Below, piece after piece: positions 45,051 through 55,842 of a stretch of 64,000 bases of DNA. This DNA is from Hypomyces perniciosus. Taxonomy: Eukaryota; Ascomycota; Sordariomycetes; Hypocreales; Hypocreaceae. The notes under the pieces were generated by a model, which was given only the letters and a program-made list of their open reading frames with translations, was not told where the DNA came from and did not search any database. Both the position numbers and the translations under genes were made by a program. The stretch covers positions 605,501 to 669,500 of the forward strand of contig SPDT01000013.1 of NCBI GenBank assembly GCA_008477525.1, in the 5' to 3' direction. Position 1 is the stretch's first letter, and each line of letters opens with the position of its first letter.

Positions 45051-48000
45051 ATGACGCCCTCACCTTCGCCTGCTGCCCAGCAGGGCCTCGAGCCGCGACG
45101 TCCGAGGAGTGCACAAACGCAGACAGTCTCCGTCAACATCGCCGAGAGCACTCCTCAGCCCGGAAGCCGCAGATTCCAGCTCCAAGTCAGCGAATGCGTC
45201 GAGACCAAGACCGTCACCACCACCACTCGTCTCACAAGGAAGTTCCCTCATGTCTTCCTTCGTGACCCCGCCCCACTGGAGAGTCTCGACACCAAGGAAT
45301 ATCCCTTGGCAATGAAGCCCACGCCTCCCGAACTAATAGAGTTTTCCTACACCATGAGTGCCGATGAGGACGCCGAGGAGGACTTCTACGAGTGTGCAGA
45401 TCAGCCTTCCGATGTCAGGCTGGTGAGTCGACCCCTAGGCCTTCTGGGTCAAGAATCTTGCCACAAGACCAGTGCTGACAAAACATATAAAACTCTTCAG
45501 ATCAAGCGCAGTTCCAGCTCTAGAAGCACGCCTGTCCCCGTAAAACAAGAACCGATCAACGATACTCCGACGCAGGCTCGATTAAACCGCATATCCTCCC
45601 GCTCTCCGACCGAGCCTTACTCTCGGCGACCCCATCGATCCAGCCTTGCTGACTCTCCCCCGGCGTCTATCACTAGATCATCCAACCGAGCCACTCGTTC
45701 ATCCAGCCTACATGCCGTGTCCGATAAGCTGCGTCGTTCTGTTATCCAAGGGAGCAACGGTGGCAGCAGCCTACGTCACGATGCCGGCGACAGAGCAGCC
45801 CGAGCCGTCTCCAGTGGCTTTCTTGCCACCCCCGATACAACTGAAATGACCAATGTGGTCCCAGAACGATACTCACAACGACGGTCCTCACGCATTGATC
45901 GCTTCCAAAACACATCCGACGCTGCTCCTAGCCGGTCCAAGTCTCCGCCATACGAAGCGTCCAGTCCTGCCGGAAGCGACTCCCATTCCATCTTCAGTAG
46001 CACCGTTGCTACGCCTCCCATAACCGATGCTGACCCAGAGTCCTTCGCCGACGCCGACGAGTCTCTGCAACACTCCATTCGCGCCCTACACCACCGACCT
46101 ACCATCGACGTCGTCGCTGCCCAGGATGCCAGTCTTCCTAGTCCGAGATTATCTCCTACCTTGGCTGCTGCCCAGTTGCATTCCGCCGATCCTGATGAGG
46201 CGGCCCAATCTAGCTTCAAGACGTCCACAACAGACCAGTCAGTATGGATGGAGGAGTCTCAGATGACAGAAGACGGTGTCTCTACCGAGATCGTTCCCTA
46301 CGAGGGTCGGGATAGGCGTGCTATAGCCCGTCGGGTTGATTCAGCCGATGGCCGGCCCATGATTCTCGATACTCAAACGTTGCTAGAAGCGTTTGATTCC
46401 ATGAAGACCGAAATGAAGACGTTTATGATGTACCAGTTCCTCCGTCGATGCCCTCGACCCACCCTCCGAGTTGTCGCCGATACCGTTAATCCAGCACTCA
46501 AGTGTGACTTCCTGCAACAACTCCCTCTCGAGCTTAGCTATTACATTCTGTCGTACCTCGACTTCCGGGATCTATCCCGTGCTGCTCAAGTCTCCAAGCA
46601 CTGGCGCAATATCGTTGATCGTAACGAGACAGGCTGGAAGGAGCTGTTTGACCAAGACGGTTTCACCCTGCCACCCGGCGAGCTTCAGAAGGCCATCGTC
46701 CAAGGATGGGGATGGCAAGATCCAGTCGGTGTCTCAGGTTACGAGAGAGATCTTAGCATGCAATGCCGGTTAACGTCATCGGAGAAGGAGCTCACGCAAA
46801 CTGCCAAGTATGAGATCACGCCCAAGGTGAGGGCGTCCAAGCGTAAGCGTGGCATAAACGCATACACAGCTTCGGAACGGTCGAAACGGCGTGCGGGAAC
46901 TCTGGAGGTAGCCGCATCCCGGGACGACAAGGCCCAGGGCGAGGTTAAGCAGCATAAGTCGGCTGGGCCTCTCTCCGCCGCCCATGCCGCCCTGCAAGCT
47001 GTGCCAGACCCTCAACTGGGAATATCCAGTCTACGCCAGCTACACCTGTTCAAGTCCCTCTATCGGCGCCACCATATGATCCGGCAGGGTTGGACAAGTG
47101 GAGAGGTCAAGCCGAGTCACGTCGCTTTTGCCGCTCATCCCCGCCATGTCATCACTTGCCTGCAGTTTGATGACGACAAGATTATTACCGGCAGCGACGA
47201 CACCCTTATCCATATCTACGACACCAAGACAGGCAAGCTCCGCAAGAAGCTTGAGGGCCACGAAGGTGGCGTATGGGCTCTTCAGTATGAAGGCAACATT
47301 TTGGTGTCTGGGTCGACTGATCGATCGGTCCGGGTATGGGACATCGAGCGCGGCCTTTGTCAGCAGGTGTTCTACGGACATACTAGTACCGTCCGTTGCT
47401 TGCAGATCCTTATGCCGACCGAGACAGGGAGAAGCTCAGATGGCGCTCCAATCATGCAACCCGAGAAACCACTCATCATAACTGGCTCGAGAGATAGCCA
47501 GCTGCGGGTCTGGCGCTTGCCCGAGGTTGGATCACGGCGCTACATTCAGACAGGGCCGCCGGCTCAGGAATCCGACTGCCCGTACTTCATCCGTGTTCTA
47601 GCCGGCCACTCTCACTCTGTCCGCGCCATTTCAGCCCATGGCGACCTTCTTGTGAGTGGCTCCTATGACAGTACTGTTCGGGTTTGGCGGATCAGCACCG
47701 GCGATGCTCTTCACATACTTCACGGACACTCGCAGAAGGTGTATTCCGTAGTTCTCGACCACGAGCGCAACCGCTGTATCTCAGGTTCCATGGATTCGCT
47801 AGTAAAGATATGGGATCTAGCTACAGGTGCATGCCTCCATACGCTTGAGGGACATAGCTTGCTGGTCGGACTGTTGGATCTTCGTGATGACCGACTCGTT
47901 TCGGCTGCCGCAGACTCGACTCTCCGAATTTGGGACCCAGAAACTGGAAAATGCAGAAATACTCTCATGGCTCATACAGGTGCCATCACCTGCTTCCAAC

Positions 48001-48348
48001 ATGACGGTCGGAAAGTGATTAGTGGCAGCGAAAAGACCGTCAAGATGTGGGATGTTAGGACAGGAGAGTGTGTACAGGACTTGTTGACAGACCTTAGTGG
48101 GGTCTGGCAAGTAAAGTTTGATGGAAGACGATGTGTTGCAGCAGTACAGAGAGACAATCTGACCTATGTCGAGGTAAGTTGATACATGCACCCCGCAGCT
48201 GAAATTGGTTTGAAAGATGTCTAACGGTTTTCGTGTACAGATTCTTGATTTTGGCGCTGTTCGAGACGGACATGCTCCCGAGCAATTGGGAAGACGTATT
48301 CTTCTGAACGAACCTGAAGTGCGAGCGATGATTGAAGAAGAAGTATGA
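45051..48348 (+). CDS. cdc4: F-box/WD40 protein, Cdc4 type (SCF substrate receptor)
   Basis: Substrate-binding subunit of an SCF ubiquitin ligase that marks phosphorylated proteins such as cell-cycle inhibitors for degradation. The CDS is join(45051..45422, 45501..48173, 48241..48348), 1050 residues. A long disordered, serine-rich N-terminus (1-480) precedes the F-box (about 490-530, LQQLPLELSYYILSYLDFRD with SRAAQVSKHWRNIVD). Seven to eight WD repeats follow: HVITCLQFDDDKIITGSDDT, EGGVWALQYEGNILVSGSTD, a long inserted loop in the third, then SVRAISAHGDLLVSGSYDST, ERNRCISGSMDSLVKIWD, and DRLVSAAADSTLRIWD. The repeat pattern matches Cdc4/FBXW7 better than Met30. Intron 1 (78 nt) is in frame and stop-free. 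The start is the ATG at 45051; the frame extends upstream only through a GTG. Confidence 0.92.
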
Positions 48349-49767
48349 TATGATGGAAGCGAATAAAAAACATGCAGGACACGAAAATGAAGGGAACAAC
48401 AAAAAGTGCATATATACTTGAGCATTTGGTACGGAACGGGTATTCGCATTGGAAGGGCGATACGACGCTGCCCTAGGCGTTTATGTTATTCTTACATATG
48501 CGCCGCCTGATGGTTTTGTCAGCATTGGACGGTTGGTGGGTTCTAGGGCATGGCGTTTATGGTATTTGGAATGTGAAAGGATTAGGGACGGGCAAGGCAC
48601 AATACCTTTTTTCTGCGTTGGGCTTCTGTGAGCCTTGGGTCAAGCAAGAAGCAACAGGTTATACTCTGACAGGGGATGTTGAGAACAGCCAAACTGTGCA
48701 ACACCTGAGGCTATTGAAAATACGAAGAGGGACCACAGGCACCTCTCCTTCTTGGACGATAGATTTATAATGATGTTAGCCGTGTATAACGACAATACCA
48801 CTGATTACGAAGTATGGATGCCAATTAACAGGTGATTTGAAGGCCCAGGTTGTTGTATTCCAAGTTCAGACTTGGTCTCCATTTTTTTCCTCTTATGATA
48901 ACGCCCATCTGTATCTAAATCCTTGGTCAGCTAGCAGGCAGCAGCACATATCAGGCATTCTTGACGTCTAGACCCTGGCAATGTGTTGGTTGCTGCAACC
49001 TGTCAGCCTGTGGAGATGGACATAGCCCAGAAGAATGGAGATTGTGAGGCTGAGTAGAGAAGAAAATCGAGCTGGTTAGGCATATTGTGCCAGTACGGGC
49101 CTGGGGAGGAAAGGGTTTTGATAGAGGCACCAGCGGCGTCAGTGACAATAGATGGTCAGTTCAATAACTACGGAGAGCCGGGTGACGCGCGCTCCGGGAT
49201 GCGCCGCAGACCCACTCCGGGACCGCACCGCCACCGGCTTAACGGCCCCGAACTTTGTTTTCCTCAATTTGCCTTTATCGGCGGGAAGAACTATCAGCGA
49301 CTAAATCAAAAATCTGTGTGCAGTCAGCGTAGTTATTGGAGAAATCAGGGGCTTTCATGTCCTGGACAGTAGCTATCATCGGCCCGCATCAAAAATGCCG
49401 AGTTCAGTCAATGTGACGACCAGCAGGCGTTAGAACCACCACAAATGCATGTCTGAGAGCAATTTCTCCTTATTTTGATCGACTCTCTTGAACCACTGCG
49501 GGTGGTTTGATTGGTTTGGATGAATACCTATGCCACGTGATCAAGTTCTCGTCCAATGGCGCAAGTGCCGAACTCCATTAGAAATACATGTTTAAGAGTG
49601 ATTGCTTTATTTGTCCTTGCTAAACTAAATTATTGGCCGAATTTAAAGAACATGCATGTCCTCCTAATGGTTTATGGTCTCACAGTCAGCCAACATTGAA
49701 TAAGGGGATACACTAGTACTATGTATAAGCGTTGTCGCTAGGGCTTAGGCTTTCTCGCCTCTTATGA
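48349..49767. other. intergenic region
   Basis: About 1.4 kb with only short overlapping frames. Two diverged copies of a motif ending in ACATG...AGAG.AATT/GATTG...CTTTATTT lie near 49441-49475 and 49583-49615, which might be old repeat remnants. Nothing else was recognised. Confidence 0.4.
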
Positions 49768-49773
49768 TATAAA
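49768..49773 (+). promoter_or_regulatory. TATA box of the secreted cysteine-rich gene
   Basis: TATAAA lies 69 bases upstream of the ATG at 49837. Position and consensus fit a core promoter. Confidence 0.45.
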
Positions 49774-49836
49774 CGTCTGCCCTCTGTCTCGTCTGGCGTT
49801 GTTCAATTCCATCCATCTCTTTCAGAAATTGGCAAT

Positions 49837-50811
49837 ATGCTGATGTACGGACTGGTGACTGTTTCTCTATTCTGGGTCTCGGCCAAGGGCCAGTCGCCTA
49901 TAACCCCACTACCCTCGAGGCCCTCTCTGCCACGCATATTCACGGGAAGTGATTACTCCAGTCACACCACATCAGACATCCCACTAGACAGCAAGTGTCA
50001 AGAAGTAAGAGGAGAACTGTGAGTACTTAATGCCTCTTTCTCGCTGGGGTACTAACTAGGTGCCAGATACACCAATGTTGGATCAATCTATATCCCATGT
50101 AAAGAACTGCCATCAACTGGCAAGAACATCAGTACTCTGTATAGGTATTATTTCTCCGTTTCTTCAACATGATAGACATATGTTGACAGACGCAGTGACG
50201 GCGATTGTAAAGACGAACTGGTCACCTTTGACCACTCCCATTACAACTTGTTTGACAACGGCGGCAAGCTCAACCCCGAATACGTCGGTGGCCGGGTAGC
50301 ATCTGTCAAGTGCGAGGTCATCGATGCATCGACGCCCGTTAAGAATACTAACGGACACATCTCCACCCAGCATCAATCCGCATGCATTGATGAGCCCTGC
50401 AACTCCGACTCTGACTGTCCCGGAGATGGAGTAGGTCGAATCTACTGCTCCAGCTCCAGCTCCAAGACCTGCCAGCGAGCTAGGTATGTCAGCAACGGTC
50501 ATCACTGTGAAGAGGACCTGCAGTGCAAAGAAGGATACTGTAATGTATTCACATTTAAGGAAAATTCCCGCTGCGGGCTGAAGCGGGAGTTTACCCAAAA
50601 GTGTGCTTCTACCGAGGAATGCGAAGCCGGTTATAAATGCTGCCAGTCCGATTTCGCCCTTGACGAGAATCACGGGATGGCTTGTGATAAAGTATGCAAG
50701 AAGAAAGAAGTTAAATGCACCCCAATTGGCAGGAATTGCTGGAGTAACTCGGCTTGCTGCTCAAAAAGTTGCCGGGTGACATTTGTGTTCTTTTTAGGGC
50801 AGTGTGACTGA
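49837..50811 (+). CDS. secreted cysteine-rich protein with Dickkopf/knottin-like spacing
   Basis: The model join(49837..50018, 50067..50144, 50190..50811) gives 293 residues. It starts with a signal peptide (MLMYGLVTVSLFWVSAKG). The N-terminal third is a novel domain (ELYTNVGSIYIPCKELPSTG, then FDHSHYNLFDNGGKLNPEYV). The rest is cysteine-dense with spacing like Dickkopf/colipase-type disulfide folds (CIDEPCNSDSDCPGD, HHCEEDLQCKEGYC, CASTEECEAGYKCCQSD). The end has C-x6-C-x5-CC-x3-C spacing, like an inhibitor cystine knot. Introns are short (48 and 45 nt); intron 1 uses TACTAAC and GCCAG. The stop follows closely after the last cysteines, but another frame stays open to about 50921 with one more Cys, so the 3' end is uncertain. 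Secreted; function unknown. Confidence 0.65.
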
Positions 50812-52037
50812 ACATGTGGTTCAGGATGGAGTTTTATCAGGGAAGTCGGATGGTGTTTGTGAGGATGCTTTTGGTGTATATGTGAGGAATGACGTCGTGG
50901 TGCGAGTCGATAGTTGGTAAGCTTAATATAGTGTTGACTGGACTTTACTCTCTGAACATTGACCTTTGATCTTCTCTTAACTCTTTTGTTTTCTCTATTG
51001 TTTTTTTATTCTGCTTGATCAACCTTTGCATATATGAAGGACTTCGTTTCTCTTCTCTATTGACAGATCATCTATTGTTGTTCCTTTTGGTCTGTCGTAA
51101 TTGATGATATTTGGTGCGAGTATATTGCAATAACCTCATAATCTCTCCTAGCTAGATTAAATACGATTCGCCACTTGTGTTAACTTGATTTTGAGGATGG
51201 AATTCTTTTTTAGGACTTTTGGGATAGCGCAAAGATATACGTTTCCTTGCGCCGTATTAGTCAGAGTCCTACTAGTATCCGTTGTAATTTATGTAAGATA
51301 AGGACAGTTACTATTTGAGATATTCATTCTACAGCCTATATCTTCTGTGAAAGTCAGCGGGCCATTTTTGGTTGCACCGCTGTTACTGTTGTGCATAATT
51401 ATAAAATCCATCCTCTTTGCTTGCGGTATGTCGGCTACGCTCAGGCCAAGGACAATGAGGTGGCTATGTAGGGTGGCGCATAACTACTTGGACTTGGTCT
51501 ATGTAGGTATGTTCCTAACGGCCTGGCTGACTATGGATTTAGAATATCCGAGGTTTTTGTTAATTGCGAGTGAGGCAAAATGAATGCAGCTGGTAAGATG
51601 CAGCTGAAGAAAGGGGGCGATGACGTTCCGAGTACGGAGTACAGTACGTACATAGTACCTATAGGTAGGTACCAATTAGCCACAGCGGCCTCCTACTTGA
51701 TCGTGGCCTGTGATCTTCTTTGTGATCTTTTTTGTCCTTTCTTTTTTCTCCCTTCACAAGCCATCATGGCTGACGACACTTTTGATGACAAAAAAGCCTC
51801 TCTCCACTCCGAAAAGCACAACAACGTGACCCTCTCCTTTATACGGGTCCCATGTGCTCCGTACATGTACAGCGAAACAATGTGCGGCGCTTCGTGACGC
51901 TCATCATCCACCACGTCTGCACGCCCCATAATAAGTGATAGGACAGCGAGCCCACCACATGTCACCACGACCTTGGCCCGCTGAGATGCAGGGGCTCCAT
52001 TTGGAACGAGAGTCTACAAGTACGGGCGGAGGGGCAG

Positions 52038-52067
52038 AGAGACAGGGAGACAGGGAGACAGGGAGAC
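52038..52067 (+). repeat. 9-base tandem repeat
   Basis: GAGACAGGG is repeated about three and a half times without interruption. Confidence 0.75.
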
Positions 52068-52125
52068 CATGCAGAGGAGCCTGAACAACCCGATCAATGG
52101 GAGCCAATCGGGCACAGCCCCCCCT

Positions 52126-52156
52126 CAAGGTCCAAGGTCCAAGGTCCAAGGCCCAA
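52126..52156 (+). repeat. 7-base tandem repeat
   Basis: CAAGGTC units are repeated three times, then a variant CAAGGCC. Confidence 0.7.
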
Positions 52157-52662
52157 GACGTGTGCGGTGTGTTGGCGCCCATATCTGCATGCCCGTGTCA
52201 TAATGCACGAAAGCCGGCGGCTAGCTGTTTGTTTGCGGCATTGTGTCCTGATTATACATACATACATATGCCTTGCACCATGGCCTTTGGGCACCCTCTG
52301 GATCTATTCACTCCCAATTCTTCCAAAGCGCTCTCCTCTTCCATACCATCGCTACTCGCAGCATCTGGTCTGCATGCTTCAAGCCAAAGTGCTCGCGTTA
52401 ACGCTGAGGTGCTGTGTAACCAACCAGCAACGACCTGAGACAACCCCCCCAACGGTCCCCTAAGCCTCACTGGATTAGCGGGGCATTTTTTTTTCTTCCA
52501 GGGCTCGAAATCCCGGAGATCTTCACCGACAGACCGCCATCATCGCCAATAGTGGGGTCAGTGTGACATCCAATTCGTTTCGGGTTCCCTGTTCCTGCAA
52601 AAAGTTGAGCTTGGAGCGGCTCTCAACTCTTTCTTCTCTCTCAAGCCCACCACAGGACCAAC

Positions 52663-54305
52663 ATGACGAAAGGCACGTCCAGCGGTCTGCCACTGGAGCA
52701 GACCATCACCATTATCAACAACTCCGGCAAACTCATCAGCACCGTATGTCTCTCCAGCGTCTCCATATTGCCCGTTCTGCGAATTGCGAGCCCCTGCTAA
52801 CAGGTCCCGTGCAGGGAAAACAACTCCTATCAGTGTGGAAGACGGCACAAGCTTCATACAGAGAGAAAAAGACCGAGCTTAAACAGGAGCGAGCACAGGA
52901 ACGAGCAGCTGAGCGATCAGCCCAGCACGCTCCGATCCAGCGCTCCCAGACCTTCGACCCAACTCGCAGCGTCTCCCGCCGCCATCATTCGCGCCACGAC
53001 GACCCCGATGACGACAAGCGTTCGAGACGGACCTACGATGACCAGAGCGTTGCCAGTTCCCGGAGATCCAAAGGCAGCCATTCGCGACACCACAAGGACG
53101 ACGACACCCGCAGCTTAGCCCTCACCGCGGACAACCTTAAGGCCCTGTCTGTGGTATCAAGCACCGCGCCGTCAAGACCACCACCCGCATACCACAGCCC
53201 ATATGCGGAGACGCTTTCCAGGGGTGCGCTCTCCAAGCCTGACCATGCCGAGCTGCGTAGTATCGCACCAACAGAATGGACCCAGGCCGTGATTCCCCGT
53301 AGGCACTCCGAGCCGGAGTTTGACCAAGCGAAAGATGATGACATGCATCTGGCCTACGGTAACATCCCTCCGGATTTGCATCAAAGAAACGACTTGGACC
53401 CCAAGGATGACAAGGATGAGGGGGAAAAGGTAGAAGAACTTGTCCACAAGATTGAGAATCTCCTAGATGAAGCCCATTGCGCTCAGCACTCCGCCACAGC
53501 CATCATCAAACATCTACAAGAGAAACCCCAAGCCGCTGCTGCCGTCGCCCTCGCTCTGGCCGAACTGTCGACTTTTGTCGCTAAGCTCTCACCTGGCTTT
53601 GTGGCCATGTTGAAAGGTGGTTCACCCGCCGTGTTCGCCCTGCTCGCTTCTCCCCAATTCCTTATCGGCACTGGCATTGCTGTCGGCGTCACCGTTGTCA
53701 TGTTTGGTGGTTGGAAAATCATTCAGAAGGTTGCAGAAGCTCAAATGGCGAAGCAAGCAATGGCGTTTGAGGGACGGCCTCTGGGAGCGATACCGGAAGC
53801 AAACGACCCAGGGGTTGATGAAGCCCTTGTTGTGGAGAGGGTGGAGGACGAGCTTAGCACCATTGAGACCTGGCGACGGGGCATACCTGCGTCATGGGAG
53901 CAAGAAAGCGCGGATCTGGAACTGATAACACCAACGGCAGACCGCGCGACCAAACAGCGCCGCGCCTCCCGGGATGCGCCCAATGACCCCAAAGATCCCA
54001 TGGATGATTTCGACTCCAGGTCGCGGAGAAGTTCAAGGACACACAAGTCGCCAAGGTCTCACAAGTCCAAACATGAGAAGGAGTCTTCCGATAAGAAGAG
54101 CAGGAGAGGCGACGATGAGGCCAGCGTTGCCTCGAGCAGCATGAGTAAGAAGTCGAGTAAGAAGAAGGACATCAAAGCTCTTGATGATGGGCGCAGTGTC
54201 AAGAGCGAGGAGTTACCATTCCGAACAAAACCGCGTATACAACACAATATGCTCAAGGCGTTGTTTAAAAACAAGAAAGGACACAGCGAAGCGGTCCTGG
54301 CATAA
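52663..54305 (+). CDS. fungal-specific charged protein with one membrane segment
   Basis: The CDS is join(52663..52743, 52815..54305), 523 residues. The first exon encodes MTKGTSSGLPLEQTITIIN and leads over a 71-nt intron (GTATGT, TGCTAAC, GTGCAG) into GKQLLSVWKTAQASYREKK; the frame upstream of 52815 in the second exon is intronic. A long disordered, histidine/arginine/serine-rich region (about 60-230) follows. The central part has a predicted helix (EKVEELVHKIENLLDEAH), an alanine-rich segment and a hydrophobic stretch (FLIGTGIAVGVTVVMFGGWKII) that could be a membrane anchor. The C-terminus is very basic, with repeated K-S-x-K-S units (SRTHKSPRSHKSKHEKESS). I know such proteins in Eurotiales only as conserved hypotheticals; no enzymatic motif is seen. 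Confidence 0.75.
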
Positions 54306-54759
54306 GCGGAGTTTTTCTTTCTTTACACATCTGAGTTTATGAGCCAAACGGCTATGATGACTGAAGAGACGGATGAATGACATTCAGGAAGGCAGTGAGT
54401 GGCTGCTAAACGAGCGATGCAAGGAAATGTCTCCTAGACTACGGCTGGGACAGTGTTTTTTTCTTCCCTCGATTCCCAATGGGTCCTCCCTAAGTGAGGG
54501 TTTTGTTTTGTTACTTATTGGATACTGGCGTGGGCGATTATGCGCTTCTTGACTGCATTTTGCATTTTTCACAGAAAAAAGACCTCACGGATGGTCGGCT
54601 AACCGAATTGACCATGACACATACGATGGCTTCGTTGGTATTTGTCTCATGGTTTTCAGTTTTTTGTTCTTTATCGAGTACCTATATACATCTCTGCATT
54701 TCTTGCATACAGCATGCAGATGACTTTTTGAATAGAATCTACCAAGGGCCATGTTTATC
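54306..54759. other. shared 3' region of convergent genes
   Basis: 454 bases between the charged membrane protein (plus) and the asparaginase (minus). No gene was seen. Confidence 0.45.
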
Positions 54760-55842
54760 TCATAGCTCCAACTTGTCCTGCTTCTGATGTTCCCTGTTCA
54801 ATGGTTCTACAGTCACCACCTCCGTCTTCTTCATATCACCTCCCCGAAAAGCATACGTAAACGTCCAACCACTCGCCGCAGCGGCATGCTCCCCCTTATT
54901 ATTCACAACCACAATACCCGTCAACGCCTTGGGATACCGGCTGATGATCCTGCGCACGGCGTCTTCGGCTGCTTCAAGGGGGGACATGCCTCGGCGCATG
55001 CTCTCTACTGCTTGGTAGCATGGTAGGAAGCGCATCATGATGTCCCCGTCACCTGTGGCGCCGCAACCGCCGATGGTGGAGTCGACATAGGATCCACTGC
55101 CCGTGATGGGGCCGTCGCCGACGCGGCCGGGGATTTTGTGGGAGGCGCCATTGGTGGTGGTTCCGGCGGCCATGGAGCCAGAGGGATGGAGGACGATGAG
55201 GGAAAGGGTATCATGAGAGGCTTGTTGCTGAATCTCTAGAGAGGGAGATTGTGAGCGAGAGGAGAGGGGGATGGGGGAGTAGGGGCCACAGGATGATGAA
55301 GGGTTGGGGTGGACGTTGAGTCTGTAGTTTGGCTGACAGTTATTAGCTTTCCAGGCGTTGCACGTCGCCAGGGAAGATTCAGTGGCGAGATTTTCAGCTT
55401 TGAAACCATTCTGGAGGGCGAATTCGGTGGCCTGGTCGCCTGCCAGTAGCGTATGCGTGGTGTATTCAAGGACATGTCTCGCCACGGCGATGGCATCGCG
55501 AACGCGGCGAAGATTGGCCACGGCGCCGGACTTGAGCGTTTCACCATCCATGATGAGCGCGTCGAGAGTTGTTTCGCAGGATTCGTCTGGAGAGCCGCCG
55601 AAGCCCACTGTGCCGTCGCATTGGTTACGTTCGCAGGCTTCGCAGCCGATTTGGACGGCGTCGAGGGCAGATGTGTTGTTGGAGTGGGAGGTGAGTGCGA
55701 GATAGGCGGCGTCAGTGGCGGCTGTGAAGGGACCGCCCCAGGTGTTGACGATTAAGGGTAGTGAGGAGGATTTTGCGTTGCAGAGTAGTGGGAGGGATAG
55801 GAGGGCTAGAAGGATGAAAAGGGGGGGTGAGTGAGGAGCCAT
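54760..55842 (-). CDS. glycosylasparaginase (N4-(beta-N-acetylglucosaminyl)-L-asparaginase), Ntn hydrolase
   Basis: Cleaves the GlcNAc-Asn bond in glycoprotein degradation. An intronless 360-residue protein with a signal peptide (MAPHSPPLFILLALLSLPLLCNA), so a vacuolar/lysosome-like or secreted location is expected. Family landmarks are LPLIVNTWGGPFTAATDAAY, DAVQIGCEACERNQCDGTVG with FGGSPDESCETTLDALIMDG, and the autocleavage site HDTLSLIVLHPSG, where the Thr becomes the N-terminal nucleophile of the beta subunit. Then come SGSMAAGTTTNGASHKIPGR, GDGPITGSGSYVD and GGCGATGDGDIMMRFLPCYQ. The usual GDSP is GDGP here. The cysteine-rich N-terminal pattern favours glycosylasparaginase over plant-type asparaginase or taspase. 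The start ATG at 55842 is the only one that includes the signal peptide. Confidence 0.92.
   Translation of the reverse strand: MAPHSPPLFILLALLSLPLLCNAKSSSLPLIVNTWGGPFTAATDAAYLALTSHSNNTSALDAVQIGCEACERNQCDGTVGFGGSPDESCETTLDALIMDGETLKSGAVANLRRVRDAIAVARHVLEYTTHTLLAGDQATEFALQNGFKAENLATESSLATCNAWKANNCQPNYRLNVHPNPSSSCGPYSPIPLSSRSQSPSLEIQQQASHDTLSLIVLHPSGSMAAGTTTNGASHKIPGRVGDGPITGSGSYVDSTIGGCGATGDGDIMMRFLPCYQAVESMRRGMSPLEAAEDAVRRIISRYPKALTGIVVVNNKGEHAAAASGWTFTYAFRGGDMKKTEVVTVEPLNREHQKQDKLEL

Larger units (their letters stand above)
50812..52662. other. intergenic region with short direct repeats
   Basis: About 1.85 kb without a convincing gene. Landmarks are GTACGGAGTAC at 51632-51642, tandem GAGACAGGG units (52038-52067), tandem CAAGGTC units (52126-52156) and a T-run near 52488-52495. 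The right end is the leader of the next gene. Confidence 0.45.
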
